Source of the DNA: Hygrophila difformis
Taxonomy: Eukaryota > Streptophyta > Magnoliopsida > Lamiales > Acanthaceae
Direction of reading: 5' to 3'
Assembly: GCA_030278955.1 (NCBI GenBank)
Contig: JAOANR010000015.1
Span: 18,819,073-18,883,072, forward strand
Length of the DNA stretch: 64,000 bases
Shown here: positions 45,768 through 56,959 of the stretch, in pieces
Position numbering within the stretch: position 1 is the stretch's first letter
Layout: each line of letters starts with the position of its first letter
Translations under genes and position numbers: made by a program
The notes under the pieces: model-generated
What the model saw: the letters and a program-made list of their open reading frames with translations, nothing else
Told to the model about the DNA's origin: nothing
The model's database searches: none

Positions 45768-47484
45768 ACATCCTCACACTAAGTCTTGTTCGTCCCCGAA
45801 TAAGGTAAAACTAAGACCTAGCAATGTCCAACACACATAATAGCCACCAAAATGTCTAAAAATCGAACTCCAACCAATTACAAAATCAAGCAGATGTCAA
45901 AACTAAATTCTCATTTGTCCCCTCAATACCAACACTCCCACTTAGCTCAACCCTCACCAAGATCGCACAAGAAAATATATATAAGTGTATGAAGTGCTCT
46001 CATATATGATCAGGGTAAAAAATCACTCAATACCAAGGCAATGCAAGTATCAGTATAAATTTGTAACACAATCACATAATCACCAACTTAGGATTTCTCA
46101 TAAGGAATCAATAGGTCTTTAAAATGGTTGTAACGGGGCTAGGGTCATGAGGTAGGAAAATATGGATAAAGTAGGCTAATAAAAGTGGAACAAGTTCTTC
46201 AACTGTCAATACTCCTCCAAAATAATCCCACATACCCAAATATGACAATTATGATGCCCCATAACATTGCATCAAGAGCTCAACTCAATCCATAAAAATG
46301 TAGTAGTATGTGCCCAACATAAATTGCTATTGTATTTTTTCTTTTTTTTTTCTTCTTTTTTTTTTTCTCATTTTTTTTTGGTGGATTTACATAACTCTAC
46401 AGTTTTATTTAGAGGAATCCCACTATCCAAATAGTGCAGACGGAACTTCAACTCTTGTTGTTCTTGACTTAGAGTGTAAACTCTTTGTCAGCGGAACAAC
46501 TGTGTAAGCTATATAAATCCACTTTTCTTTTTTTTTTTCTCTTTTTTTTTTCTTTCTTTTTCTCTTTTTTTTTTCTTTTTCTCTTTTTTTTTTTTTTTTT
46601 CAACAATAGCAAAATGTAGGCACTATACTCTTCTCAAGAAAATTCCTTCCTATTCTTCCATCTCTTTTCAAAGAATTTTTCTTCTAAGGCTTCCCCAAAT
46701 GTACCACTAAAAAAAAATTCACTTGTTCCACGGGTTTAAATTCTGAAGGCTTATAAAAATGCGTGGCTAGCGAGAAAAATATAGTGGGTTATCAAAGAAA
46801 CAGGCTAATAGGCTCAGAGGGGCTTCCCTAGAGATAAATATGTGAAAGGTAAGAAGTGTTTAGGCCATGAGCTTCTAGGTGCCTATATCATATTCCTCAT
46901 CAAAATCCCAGTAGTAATCACATGCATTATAATCACAAATAAATAATTCCACAAGCATGCCCGGATCACACAATCAAGAAAAAGTAAGGCCAAAATTCTC
47001 ACCCAAGGGCTTTTTAGTTGAACCTAATGGTTATGTAGCATGAGGGGACTCATTTAAACTTAATTAATCCATCTACTCTCATAAGTTTTCAGTCAAGTTC
47101 AACTCCTAGACAAAAATACAACTACTAGTGGTGACGTGCAGTGAGCAACGTATCATAACTTGGGGTATCCCCCATCCTTACACTAAAGGTTGGCATTGTC
47201 CTCAATGACTAAGCAACTAACCAAGGCACACATATCAAGCACATAATCCAAATCAGTGATACTGCATGACACGAAAATAAACGCATAACATGCATAGGGT
47301 CATAAGATAAAAGATCCAAAATATAACATAATACAACCCCAAATAAGAACATAGTCCTAAAAATAAACTAAAAATAACAATAATAATAAAATCTACATCC
47401 TAGACATAGACTCCAAATAAAAATAAAAATAAAAATAAAAATAAAACTAAAAAAATAAAAAGAAAGAAAGAAAAAACCGTAGTA
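45768..47484 (-). other. 3' untranslated internal region of the Athila-like element
   Basis: No open frame of note. It holds several long T-rich tracts on the plus strand (46328-46380 and 46520-46600) and an (AAAAAT)n run at 47415-47475. The first bases next to the 3' LTR form the polypurine-like tract on the minus strand. Confidence 0.6.
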
Positions 47485-48730
47485 TCACTGATCCGGTGGT
47501 GGAAAATGCGGTGGAAAATGGCCACGCATGTACTCGTCCATACCGCGCATGTAGGCATGCATCTGATCCATGCGGGTGTCCAGTCGAGTGAAGCGAGCGT
47601 CCATGTCAACTCGCATCCCCTGCATCATCTCCATCATGGCGGCCATATCCGGTCCCGGCGGAGGCATCGGTGGAGGAATCGGTGGATCAACTGCAGGAGG
47701 AGGTGGTGGTGGTCGTGGAATCTCAATGATCAGTCCACCATCCTCTGGCTCCGGCCGAAGTATCGCCGGAGGTGCGCCACGTCGCAATGCAGTCCGCCTC
47801 GGAGCGTATCCCTCTATCTGATAGTGAGAGCCGGCCTCCAATAAATAAGGATCCCCAGAAGCATTAATCCCACTGGCTAAACAGATGTCCCGAATGAGAT
47901 GCACATGGGTGATCTGGCGGGACTGTCGACCCCGAGAGAGCTCTCGCAAGTTGGCCTCCACAAAGGCCCCCAAATTCACTCTATCGGGCGATAAAGTGAA
48001 TGATGTCATAAATCCAAGGCACCAGTACGTGCGACCTAGTAATAGGATGGACGCGTCCTAGCCACAAATGTGCTAGAACTCGCCATACCGAATCCATGGT
48101 CCGCAGGCGCAACTCATGCTGGTCCTCCAACTCCGGTGCTCGGTCAGTACATAGAGCTCCATAATCAGGGACTGGTCCTCTCTGCTCATATGGAAACTCG
48201 GTCACCCCCTCATTAGGCATGCCATAATGGGCATTAATTGCCCTAGCACTAAAATCAACCCTGCGACCGCGCACTCGAACTCGGGATAAGTCCGTGTCCT
48301 CGCCCACACCTCCGATGTTAGCTATGACCTCCATGGCGAGATATCCTGAAGCCCGACCCGAAGGACTAACTGCAAACCGAGTCCATCCCAAGTGGTCTAG
48401 CAAGAGCCTCGCTCTATCGTCATTAAGGTGTGCTTGAAGGAAGCCTCTCTCTGGAATATACGCCCTGTTGACTCTCAACTCATCATAATAGAAATCCTGG
48501 GACGATGCAGAAGCAAATCTCCGTCTAACCCACTCGTCTGGCCTGTCCTCCTCGGGAAGATTGGGAAGCCTAGAGACAGGAGGTGCCTCCTCCTCAGAGT
48601 CAGACTCCACCTCCGGAGGTATCACAGCCGCTGGGGCACTAGGACCGGCCTCGTGATCATGCGTGGCTCGCCTCTTGCGCCCAGGCGGGCACATGAGAGA
48701 TGCTAAGACGAGTATCATAGATAGAATCAT
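47485..48730 (-). pseudogene. Athila accessory (env-position) ORF, one frameshift
   Basis: The first frame (48730-47981) starts MILSMILVLASLMCPPG, has an acidic low-complexity stretch (EVESDSEEEAPPVS) and then a conserved segment with GYLAMEVIANIG and RVRGRRVDFSARAINAHYG. That resembles the domain known as putative plant transposon protein. The second frame (48009-47485) continues with SPDRVNLGAFVEANLREL, a proline-rich run (RPPPPPPAVDPPIPPPMPPP), and a Met-rich coiled coil (MQGMRVDMDARFTRLDTRMD). The two frames overlap at 47981-48009 and join by a one- or two-base shift. The position between pol and 3' LTR is where Athila elements carry an env-like gene, but no clear transmembrane segment is visible beyond the weak N-terminal hydrophobic run. 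Confidence 0.75.
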
Positions 48731-49867
48731 CCTGCAAAATACCCAATATCAAATAAAGAACGACAATCCTCACACTAGGTATAAAGCAAGGTAAAATAAA
48801 CAGAAAGTCACCAATTCCTAGGCTTCTAAGACATATAATCTAATAAACTCAAGCCTAATCATTCATCAAGACAAAATCAAGGCAATCCAAAGCAAAAATC
48901 TCATGAAAACAATTATGGAACTCATTGTGGCATTTCATCGAACATGTTGTGTGCACTTTTAGGCCTAATTTCAAATTCAATTGTAAACTCATGAATAATT
49001 GCCCAAAAATTGAAACAATCACTCAATCATCAATAAATAAACACAATGTAGCATCAATTAACAATATTCTACTCGAATCAAAGCCTACATTGTCAATTGA
49101 ATTCGAAATATTCATGTTCTTGACAAATTCCAAAAATCAAACATTTAATCTCCAAGAACATGCAAACAAGATGCACCAACATGTTTAAAATCCTCAAACT
49201 AACATTCCAATACCACAATTATAACACTAATCGCACACAAATAGGTATAGAAAGCAAAATCCCCAAATTCTAGCATAAACCCTAATTTAACTTGTTCTTC
49301 ACAAAATCAACACCTCCAAAGCATGAAACTTGAAATTAAAGGAAGATTGAAGTAGAAACATACCTTGATTGATGAAATTGCAAAGATTGGAAGTAAGTTT
49401 GGGCAAGAGAGTACCGAATTCGGGGAAGAAAGGGAATGAACTCGCGAAAGGGAAAAAAAGAAAATGAGGGCGCGTATGCCCTGCCCTGCCCGCGGTCGAG
49501 TATATGCTCCTGCGTGAGCCGCGCGGTCGGCGGGCGGTCCTGCCCAGACCGCGCCGTTACCGCGCGGCGTCTTTTTTCGGATTTTAATTTTTTTTTTTTT
49601 TTTTTTATTATTTTTTAAAAAAAATCCGAAAATAAAAATAAAATTACCCCCTTCAATCTATTGTGTGCGAAATTTGTGTTCCATTCTTGCCTTCCAATTC
49701 AATGCTACACCGCTTTCTGTCAAGAAAATTCACCAATTAAATCCAAAATAAGAAAAATTAAAATTAAAGTACTAAGAACTAAAACTAAATAAAAATTGGA
49801 AAACACTCGGGTTGCCTCCCGAAAGCGCTGTATTTAACGTCGACAGCCAGACATCCTTTGTAGCTCT
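48731..49867 (-). other. Spacer between gag-pol and the accessory ORF
   Basis: AT-rich apart from a GC-rich block at 49490-49572 (GCGCGGTCGGCGGGCGGTCC, CCCAGACCGCGCCGTTACCG). Long T and A runs (49588-49640) follow. A 3' splice site TATTTTGCAG|G on the minus strand at about 48735 lies just before the ATG of the accessory ORF. Confidence 0.6.
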
Positions 49868-52800
49868 CTATTCAAGTCTCCAGGACTCAATGGACCGACA
49901 TGCTAATTCCACATATGGCTTTAAACGATGTCCATTCACAGTGAACTTTGTACTTCCATCATCCAACTCAACTGCACCAGAAGGAAAAATTTTAGAAATA
50001 ATAAAAGGGCCAGACCACTTAGAACGCAACTTCCCTGGGAACAATCGCATTCGAGAATTAAATAAAAGAACTTTTTCCCCTTCACGAAATTGCTTAGCCC
50101 TCAATCGCCTATCATGAACCATCTTGGTCCTATCCTTGTAAGAATTTGATGTCTCATAGGCCACAGCTCTCCAATACTCCAACTCTAGCAATTGTTCTCT
50201 TCTCTTTTCTCCTGCAGCTGCTAAATCAAAATTGACTAGCCGAGTAGCCCAAAAGGCTTTGTGCTCGACCTCCACAGGTAAGTGACAACTTTTACCAAAA
50301 ATTAATTGAAAATGAGACATACCCAACGGAGTTTTGTAGGCAGTGCGATATGCCCAAAGTGCATCATCCAACTTGTTTGCCCAATCTTTCCTTGTATGTT
50401 TGACAGTAGTCTCCAAAACATGTTTAAGCTCTCGGTTGCTCACTTCCACTTGTCCACAAGTTTGGGGATGATATGGTGTAGCAATTTTGTGTTTTACCCC
50501 ATACTTGACTAGGACCGCCTCCAACCACTTGTTCTTGAAGTGTGTACCACCATCACTGATAATAGCACGAGGCACTCCAAATCTAGTGAAAATATGCTTC
50601 TTGAGAAAAGCAATCACCCTCTTCGAATCATTGGTTGGCATGGCTAAGGCCTCCACCCACTTGGACACATAGTCCACTGCAACTAGAATGTACTGATTTC
50701 CATAGGAAGATGGAAAGGGACCCATGAAATCGATACCCCAAACATCAAAAATTTCAACTTCTTGAATATTCGTTAGGGGCATCTCATCCCTAGGTCCAAT
50801 TCCACCAAGCCTTTGACATTTGTCACATGCCTGCACAAAAATACGAGCATCTTTGTATATGTTAGGCCAATAGAAACCAGATTGTAATACCTTAAATGCA
50901 GTGCGATTAGCTCCATGGTGTCCTCCAACTGGTGAAGAATGGCACTGTGCTAGGATGTCTAAAATTTCATTTTCATGAACACACTTCCTAAGCACTTGGT
51001 CCGAACACAACCTAAATAGCTCTCCATCATCATAGTGATACATGTGGACATCCCTCATGAATTTCTTCACTTGATGTGGTGGGAGATGAGTAGGAACATA
51101 CCCTGCAACCAAATAATTAACAACATCAGCATACCAAGGGTCAGGAATATGAATAGCAAAAAGATGCTCATCAGGGAAAGAATCAGGAATCTCCCAATCA
51201 TGTTCCTCCTTCTCAGGCTTGATTCTGGATAAATGGTCAGCTACAAGATTCTCAGTCCCTTTTCTGTCAATGATCTCATAGTCAAACTCCTGCAGAAGAC
51301 AAGTCCATCTAATAAATCTAGCCTTTGCATTCTCCTTCTTTGCAGTCAGACACTTGATAGCAGAATGATCAGTGTGGACAAATGTCTTAGACCCTACCAA
51401 GTAAGATCTAAATTTCTCAAAACCAAATACCACAGCTAAAAATTCCTTCTCAGTAGTAGAATAATTCCTTTGTGCTCCATTAAGTGCCTTTGATGCATAA
51501 TAAATCACATGCATCTTCCTATCCTTCCTCTGGCCCAGAACAGCTCCAACCGCATAGTCACTGGCATCACACATCAAATCAAATGGCAAAGTCCAATCAG
51601 GAGCCTGAATAATAGGAGCTGTTGTCAGTCTCTTCTTCAATGTCTCAAAGGCTGTCATACATTTATCATCAAAGATAAATGGGACATCCTTACAAGTCAA
51701 ATCAGAAAGAGGCCTGGCAACATCTGCAAACTTTTCTACAAACCTCCTGTAGAACCCTGCATGTCCCAAGAAAGCTCTCACTCCTCTAACATCAACTGGC
51801 GGTGGTAACTTCTCAATCAAACTAATCTTAGCCCGGTCTACTTCAATCCCTTCCCCTGAGATCCTATGTCCTAAAACTATCCCCTCACGGACCATAAAGT
51901 GACACTTTTCCCAGTTTAGGACTAAACTAGACTCCTCACACCTAGCCAAGACCAACTCTAAATTATGCAGACATCCCTCAAACGACTTTCCAAATACTGA
52001 AAAATCGTCCATAAAAATCTCAATCGCCTGCTCCAATAAATCTGAGAAGATGGCCATCATACATCTCTGAAAGGTGGCCGGGGCATTGCACAAGCCAAAT
52101 GGCATTCTGCGATATGCATAAGTGCCATATGGACAAGTGAATGTCGTCTTATCCTGGTCCTCTGGAGCGATGGGTATTTGGTTATACCCCGAATACCCAT
52201 CCAGAAAGCAGTAGAAATCATGGCCGGCTATCCTCTCCAACATCTGATCCACGAAAGGTAATGGGAAGTGGTCTTTCCTAGTGGCAGAATTTAATCTCCT
52301 ATAGTCAATACACACTCTCCACCCCGTAACTGGCCTAGATGCTACTAACTCCCCATCCTCAGTCTCTGTCACTGTGATACCCCCTTTCTTAGGTACTACA
52401 TGGATAGGGCTCACCCACTCACTGTCTGAGATAGCATAAATCATTCCTGCATCCAATAGTTTTACTATCTCAGCTCTGACTACCTCCTGCATGTGTGGAT
52501 TCAACCGTCTCTGCGGTTGTCTGACTGGTTGCATGTCCGTCTCAAGTCTAATCTTGTGCATGCAAACACTAGGACTAATTCCCTTAATGTCTGCAATGGT
52601 CCATCCAATAGCCCGAATATGTCTCTTCAGCACCTCAGTCAATGCACATTCCTGTTCGCTTGAAAGCCCTGCAGAAATAATAACAGGAAGTGTGTCATTC
52701 AATCCCAGAAATAAGTATTTAAGATGACTTGGTAGTTCCTTCAATTTAAGCTCAGGTGGAGATTGAATTGATGGTAATAAAGGTGTAAGAACAGGTAAGG

Positions 52801-55501
52801 AAGGAGCCAAAAGAGGGGAAGAAGACTCCCTGTCGGAAACCGAGCACGCGGACTCAGAACAGAGTCTCTGCTCTGTCCGCGCGCTCGGCGCGCGGTCTGC
52901 GCCCAGACCGCGCGGGTACCGCGCCGTTTCGGAAACGGCCGCGGTGGCTCCGCGGTCGAGTTTCGCCTCGCGCCATGTGCGCGCGGCTTCGTCATTTCGC
53001 ACGCTGACCTCGCGTTCTGGCTTCGTTTCGCGTGCTGGAAGCTGTTTTGAGCTGTCTTGTACCCGAATTTGACCATTGGGGTCCAATTTTGACACCCTAT
53101 GCACCAATTCAGCTGTCTTAATTTCCTCCTCCTGTTCCTGCAACCAATTCTCACATTCCTCCCAAAAATCATCATTAAACTCACTATCACAATCATCATA
53201 AACACAATCAATTAAATTAATTTCAGATGCATGAGAAGATTGTTTAACCATATTGTTCACATTAAATGTCACTGTTTCTTCTCCAATTCTAAGGGTTACC
53301 ACTCCATTTTTATAATCAATTAAGGCATGACAAGTAGCTAAAAATGGACTTCCTAAAATCAGTGGTACCTCTCTTTTCTCATCCATGTCAAGTACTACAA
53401 AATCAACCGGCAAAATAAATTTATCAACCTTTACCAACACATCCTCCAAAATACCCAACGGTGCTTTTTGAGAAAGGTCTGCCAGTTGCAAAATCATCCT
53501 TGTTGGTTTCACTTCTCCAAGTCCCAACTTCTTGTATAATGACATGGGCATCAAATTGATGCTAGCCCCCGAATCACACAGGGCATCCTTGCACTCTTCT
53601 CCTCCAATGGTGCAAGGGATGGTGAACCTCCCTGGATCTTTCATCTTCCTTGGTAATGGCTTCTCCAATAAAGCATTGCACTCCCCTGAAATAGAAACCA
53701 ACCCACTATCAAGTTTACGCTTTCGAGACACAATATCCTTAAGAAATTTTGCATACTTAGGCATATTCATTAAAGCATCAATAAAAGGAATATTAATTTC
53801 TAATTTGCTAAAAATTTCGCAAAACTTCCTGAAACTTTTATCATCAGCAGACGATTGTGCACGTCGTGGAAAAGGCAACTTGGGAAGTTGAGTTTCCACC
53901 ACTGTTTTCTTCTTCTCAGGCTCCTTGTCTGCATGGACTTTCTGTGTCTCCTCAGGCTCCTCCTCATCAATCTGCAGATGTCTAGGCACTGGGTCCTTAG
54001 TAGTAAGTCCAGATCTCGTCGTGATGGCTTGGCACCTCTCTCTTGGATTTAATTCAGTGTTGCTAGGCAGTGCACCCTGAGCTCTCTGTGCTAATTGTGC
54101 AGCCAAGTTTCCTACTTGCTGTTCCAAATTCCTTTGCCCAGCTTTAATATTGGCCAACTCAGCATCATTCCTAGCCATGTAGTCCTCAGTTCGGGCTACA
54201 AAAGTCTTGATCTCCTTGGATGTCTGAGTTTGGCTATCCAAAATTTGTTGAAGAAGTCCCAAAGTCGGATCAGAAGCAGGATTGGGGACTTGCTTAGGTT
54301 GCTGCTGCTGTGGGTAGAAAGGCCTATTCTGCTGAAAGAATCCTGGCGGTCCCTGCTGAAATGGTGGGTTGTTTGTATGTGGGTTTATGGGTCTCCTTTG
54401 ATTCTGCACATACTGAACATCCTGCACTTCTTCATATCCTTGATTTTCAGAAGCTGTTGCAGTCGGGCATGTGTAGGACTGATGAGGTCCACCACAATAC
54501 TGACATGTAACAGTCTGAACCGCTTGAACTGGTTGTACAGGCTTCCCAGGGACTGGAACAACTACCTTATTCAGGGCTATCTCCATGCATCCTAGTCTGT
54601 CTACTACCATAGCTAGCTCGTCCTTAACCTCCTTCAATGCTCCAATCTCTCCTAACTTTGTAGGGACATTCCTCTCACCATTCCCCCACAACTCCTCATC
54701 TTCAGCTAAGGCATCCAAAATCCTCCTACAATCCTCTGCAGTCCTATCCATAAAGGTTCCCCCTGATGTCCCATTAAGCCACTGCCTATCTCCAGGAGTC
54801 AGACCCTGATAAAATGCATAAAGAATCTCTGCCTCAGACAAACCATGTTGGGGACACGCCCTAATGTTCGCCCTCATCCGCTCCCATGCATCTATCACTG
54901 TCTCATGTCCTTTCTGCTTGAATGTCTTAATTTGATCCCTAAGCTTAATGATCATCGAGGGTGGGAAGAACTTAGTCATAAATCTCTGCAGCATCTCATC
55001 CCAAGTACGAATGGACCCTGCAGGAATTGACTGGAACCATGCTTCAGCCCTATCCCTTAATGAAAAGGGAAACAGCTGCATCATGAGTTCCTCTTGTGTC
55101 ATTCCTGCAATGTGCACTGTACTACAAAGATTCCTAAAATGGTATAGGTGGATATTGGGGTTCTCACTGGCACTACCCCCAAACTGCTCCTGCCGAACCA
55201 TGGTAATGAAGGAAGGGTTTATGGCGAAAGGTATGTTTGGCCTAGGTCTCACCATTGGATCATTTATAACTTGCCCAGCTGGTTGCATCTGCTGCCTGAG
55301 AGTCAAAGGTGCTGGTCGGGGAGCATTCTCACCAACACCTTCCTGCAGATTGGGTATATCCACTCCCCTGGGTTCCTGTCGCTCACGCTCATTATCACCC
55401 CCGTTCATGGTGAACACTAATTTTCTCCTTGCCCTAATTCTACGCTCAGTCCTAGTAATTTCTGGATCAAACTCGAATTCTGGCGGAGCTCTTCGGGGCA
55501 T
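49868..55501 (-). CDS. Athila-like gag-pol polyprotein, 1877 aa, intact frame
   Basis: It encodes capsid, protease, reverse transcriptase, RNase H and integrase in Ty3 order. A gag domain is at about residues 130-260 (RAEAWFQSIPAGSIRTWDEM), a short zinc knuckle CQYCGGPHQSYTC near 335, and the protease active site LCDSGAS near 643. RT has GWRVCIDYRRLNSAT and the catalytic FMDDFSVFG near 1164. RNase H has DASDYAVGAVLGQ and TDHSAIKCL. Integrase has HHGAN...CDKCQRLG zinc ligands near 1540 and the DDE residues in WGIDFMGPF, ISDGGTHF and QVEVSNRELK (about 1594-1690). The FMDDFSVFG and SSYGNQYILVAVDYVSKW signatures place it in Athila. Between protease and RT (about 850-915) is an Arg/Ala-rich insert made by a GC-rich DNA block. 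There are no stops or shifts, so it may still be functional. Confidence 0.96.
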   Translation of the reverse strand: MPRRAPPEFEFDPEITRTERRIRARRKLVFTMNGGDNERERQEPRGVDIPNLQEGVGENAPRPAPLTLRQQMQPAGQVINDPMVRPRPNIPFAINPSFITMVRQEQFGGSASENPNIHLYHFRNLCSTVHIAGMTQEELMMQLFPFSLRDRAEAWFQSIPAGSIRTWDEMLQRFMTKFFPPSMIIKLRDQIKTFKQKGHETVIDAWERMRANIRACPQHGLSEAEILYAFYQGLTPGDRQWLNGTSGGTFMDRTAEDCRRILDALAEDEELWGNGERNVPTKLGEIGALKEVKDELAMVVDRLGCMEIALNKVVVPVPGKPVQPVQAVQTVTCQYCGGPHQSYTCPTATASENQGYEEVQDVQYVQNQRRPINPHTNNPPFQQGPPGFFQQNRPFYPQQQQPKQVPNPASDPTLGLLQQILDSQTQTSKEIKTFVARTEDYMARNDAELANIKAGQRNLEQQVGNLAAQLAQRAQGALPSNTELNPRERCQAITTRSGLTTKDPVPRHLQIDEEEPEETQKVHADKEPEKKKTVVETQLPKLPFPRRAQSSADDKSFRKFCEIFSKLEINIPFIDALMNMPKYAKFLKDIVSRKRKLDSGLVSISGECNALLEKPLPRKMKDPGRFTIPCTIGGEECKDALCDSGASINLMPMSLYKKLGLGEVKPTRMILQLADLSQKAPLGILEDVLVKVDKFILPVDFVVLDMDEKREVPLILGSPFLATCHALIDYKNGVVTLRIGEETVTFNVNNMVKQSSHASEINLIDCVYDDCDSEFNDDFWEECENWLQEQEEEIKTAELVHRVSKLDPNGQIRVQDSSKQLPARETKPEREVSVRNDEAARTWREAKLDRGATAAVSETARYPRGLGADRAPSARTEQRLCSESACSVSDRESSSPLLAPSLPVLTPLLPSIQSPPELKLKELPSHLKYLFLGLNDTLPVIISAGLSSEQECALTEVLKRHIRAIGWTIADIKGISPSVCMHKIRLETDMQPVRQPQRRLNPHMQEVVRAEIVKLLDAGMIYAISDSEWVSPIHVVPKKGGITVTETEDGELVASRPVTGWRVCIDYRRLNSATRKDHFPLPFVDQMLERIAGHDFYCFLDGYSGYNQIPIAPEDQDKTTFTCPYGTYAYRRMPFGLCNAPATFQRCMMAIFSDLLEQAIEIFMDDFSVFGKSFEGCLHNLELVLARCEESSLVLNWEKCHFMVREGIVLGHRISGEGIEVDRAKISLIEKLPPPVDVRGVRAFLGHAGFYRRFVEKFADVARPLSDLTCKDVPFIFDDKCMTAFETLKKRLTTAPIIQAPDWTLPFDLMCDASDYAVGAVLGQRKDRKMHVIYYASKALNGAQRNYSTTEKEFLAVVFGFEKFRSYLVGSKTFVHTDHSAIKCLTAKKENAKARFIRWTCLLQEFDYEIIDRKGTENLVADHLSRIKPEKEEHDWEIPDSFPDEHLFAIHIPDPWYADVVNYLVAGYVPTHLPPHQVKKFMRDVHMYHYDDGELFRLCSDQVLRKCVHENEILDILAQCHSSPVGGHHGANRTAFKVLQSGFYWPNIYKDARIFVQACDKCQRLGGIGPRDEMPLTNIQEVEIFDVWGIDFMGPFPSSYGNQYILVAVDYVSKWVEALAMPTNDSKRVIAFLKKHIFTRFGVPRAIISDGGTHFKNKWLEAVLVKYGVKHKIATPYHPQTCGQVEVSNRELKHVLETTVKHTRKDWANKLDDALWAYRTAYKTPLGMSHFQLIFGKSCHLPVEVEHKAFWATRLVNFDLAAAGEKRREQLLELEYWRAVAYETSNSYKDRTKMVHDRRLRAKQFREGEKVLLFNSRMRLFPGKLRSKWSGPFIISKIFPSGAVELDDGSTKFTVNGHRLKPYVELACRSIESWRLE

Positions 55502-55627
55502 AAACTAGAGCCTGAAACAACAGAAAAATCAGGGAGTGAATAAAAATAAAAAAAAATAAAAATAAAAATAAAGAAGAAATAAGGAAGAAACCACAAAAAT
55601 TCAATAAACTATAACAAAAACCACCGT

Positions 55628-55645
55628 TCCCCGGCAACGGCGCCA
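55628..55645 (-). promoter_or_regulatory. tRNA-Asp primer-binding site
   Basis: The plus strand reads TCCCCGGCAACGGCGCCA, the 3' end of plant tRNA-Asp including CCA, so the minus-strand site TGGCGCCGTTGCCGGGGA is an exact complement. It lies six bases after the LTR end. tRNA-Asp priming is usual for Athila and Tat lineages. Confidence 0.9.
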
Positions 55646-55651
55646 AAAACT

Positions 55652-56959
55652 TGGTGTGTTGAATATTTTCCAACACAACCCGCAGTGTACGGTCCAAGTA
55701 ATATCCGGTGAAACCGGGTCGAATCCTCAGGGAACAATGAATTGCTATACTTTACTAAATTCAAGTAGCGACGAAAATTAAAATGCGATTAAGTTGGTTT
55801 ATCTAAATTCCTAAAATTGCAATTAAAATAAGACAATCAAAAGTTCCAATGAATGAATAAAAGAAGAATGATGATTGATTTATGCACTAGATGATGAATG
55901 GGGATCCCTAGATCTTTCAATTGTTGATAAACTTCGCTATTGTTTATAAAAATCCAATTTTTAATTAATTATTATGCCTACTTAGAATTATCACAATTTA
56001 GAAACCTCTCGGTTTTAATGACATGCACTTCCTCCGGCTAGTGATTATCCTAAGTGGGTTCTAACAATTTTGGCTCTTTTTCAAGTTACCAATTATTAGA
56101 ATTAATTTGTTCAATTATTTTTTGCTTAAGTATTTTTCAACCACTCAAACAATATAAAGCCCTAGTTCAGATCTCCTCTCGGTCTCACCAAACACCCATA
56201 AGAATTGAACAAATTAACATATAATTAACGAAATTCATAAATCAAAAGCAAACATCAACAATGTCAAAATCTAGGTTTCCCCAAACAATGGGATTAGCCT
56301 AGCATAATGTCACAAAAACGCAAAATAATAATAAAAGAAAACATATTCTGTGACAATAATGGTGAAGAAAGTCCGGTGTAGATCTCCACTGGATCGCCTT
56401 CAACTTGTTCTTCTCGTCTCCTAGATGAATGATGAAAAGATATGAATTTTCTGGGATTTTTTTTTAAATTTCAGATTCGGAACCCTCAACTGGCTTGGAG
56501 ACGTTTTATTTATAGACTGGATAGCAGAAGATATGAATCAGTCAGGAGATACACGAAATCACCCGAAATCAGCCCAAGATTTGGGCCAACTCCGCAACCC
56601 GCGCGGTCCTGGCGCGGTGCTTCCCAGACCGCGCGCCTAGCGCGCGGCGGTCCTCCGTCGTGCGCTCGGTTGCGCGGTCGATTCGCCGTGCGATCCTTCT
56701 TCCGTCTTCTGTTTTCCGAGTTTTTGAGCTCCAATTGACTTCTTTTCGGTCCTTTTTCCTTAAGCTTGCTAAAAACACCTAAAATCATGCAATCTCACAA
56801 CAAAATTCATTAAAATGCATAAAGTCATGAATGAGATCACAATTAATTATTTTTACACAAAATCATTGTTTTTAGCAGTTAATTCCACATTTTCCATAAA
56901 TTAAACCTTTAACTAATCACTTCATCACAAGGAAATACCGCACTCTGTGCAAGATATCA
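55652..56959 (-). repeat. 5' LTR of the Athila-like element (1308 bp)
   Basis: Nearly identical to 44460-45767. Promoter, cap and polyadenylation signals were not separately resolved. It is flanked on the left by the primer site and on the right by GATTG. Confidence 0.95.

Larger units (their letters stand above)
44460..56959 (-). mobile_element. Athila-like Ty3 LTR retrotransposon, 12.5 kb, apparently recent
   Basis: LTRs of 1308 bp at 44460-45767 (3') and 55652-56959 (5') start TGGTGTGTTGAATA and end AAGATATCA on the plus strand. The 5-bp duplication GATTG is at 44455-44459 and 56960-56964. By eye the LTRs differ at two positions only (C/T near 45229 versus 56421; T/G near 45437 versus 56629). 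On the minus strand the order is 5' LTR, tRNA-Asp primer site (55645-55628), gag-pol (55501-49868), GC-rich spacer, accessory ORF (48730-47485), A/T-rich spacer, polypurine-like AGTGTGAGGATGT (45780-45768), 3' LTR. It is the only near-intact element in the window. Confidence 0.95.

Noticed and set aside
53532..55508. Several plus-strand frames of 60-186 codons inside the Athila-like gag-pol
   Set aside because: Antisense shadows of the 1877-codon frame with no domain.
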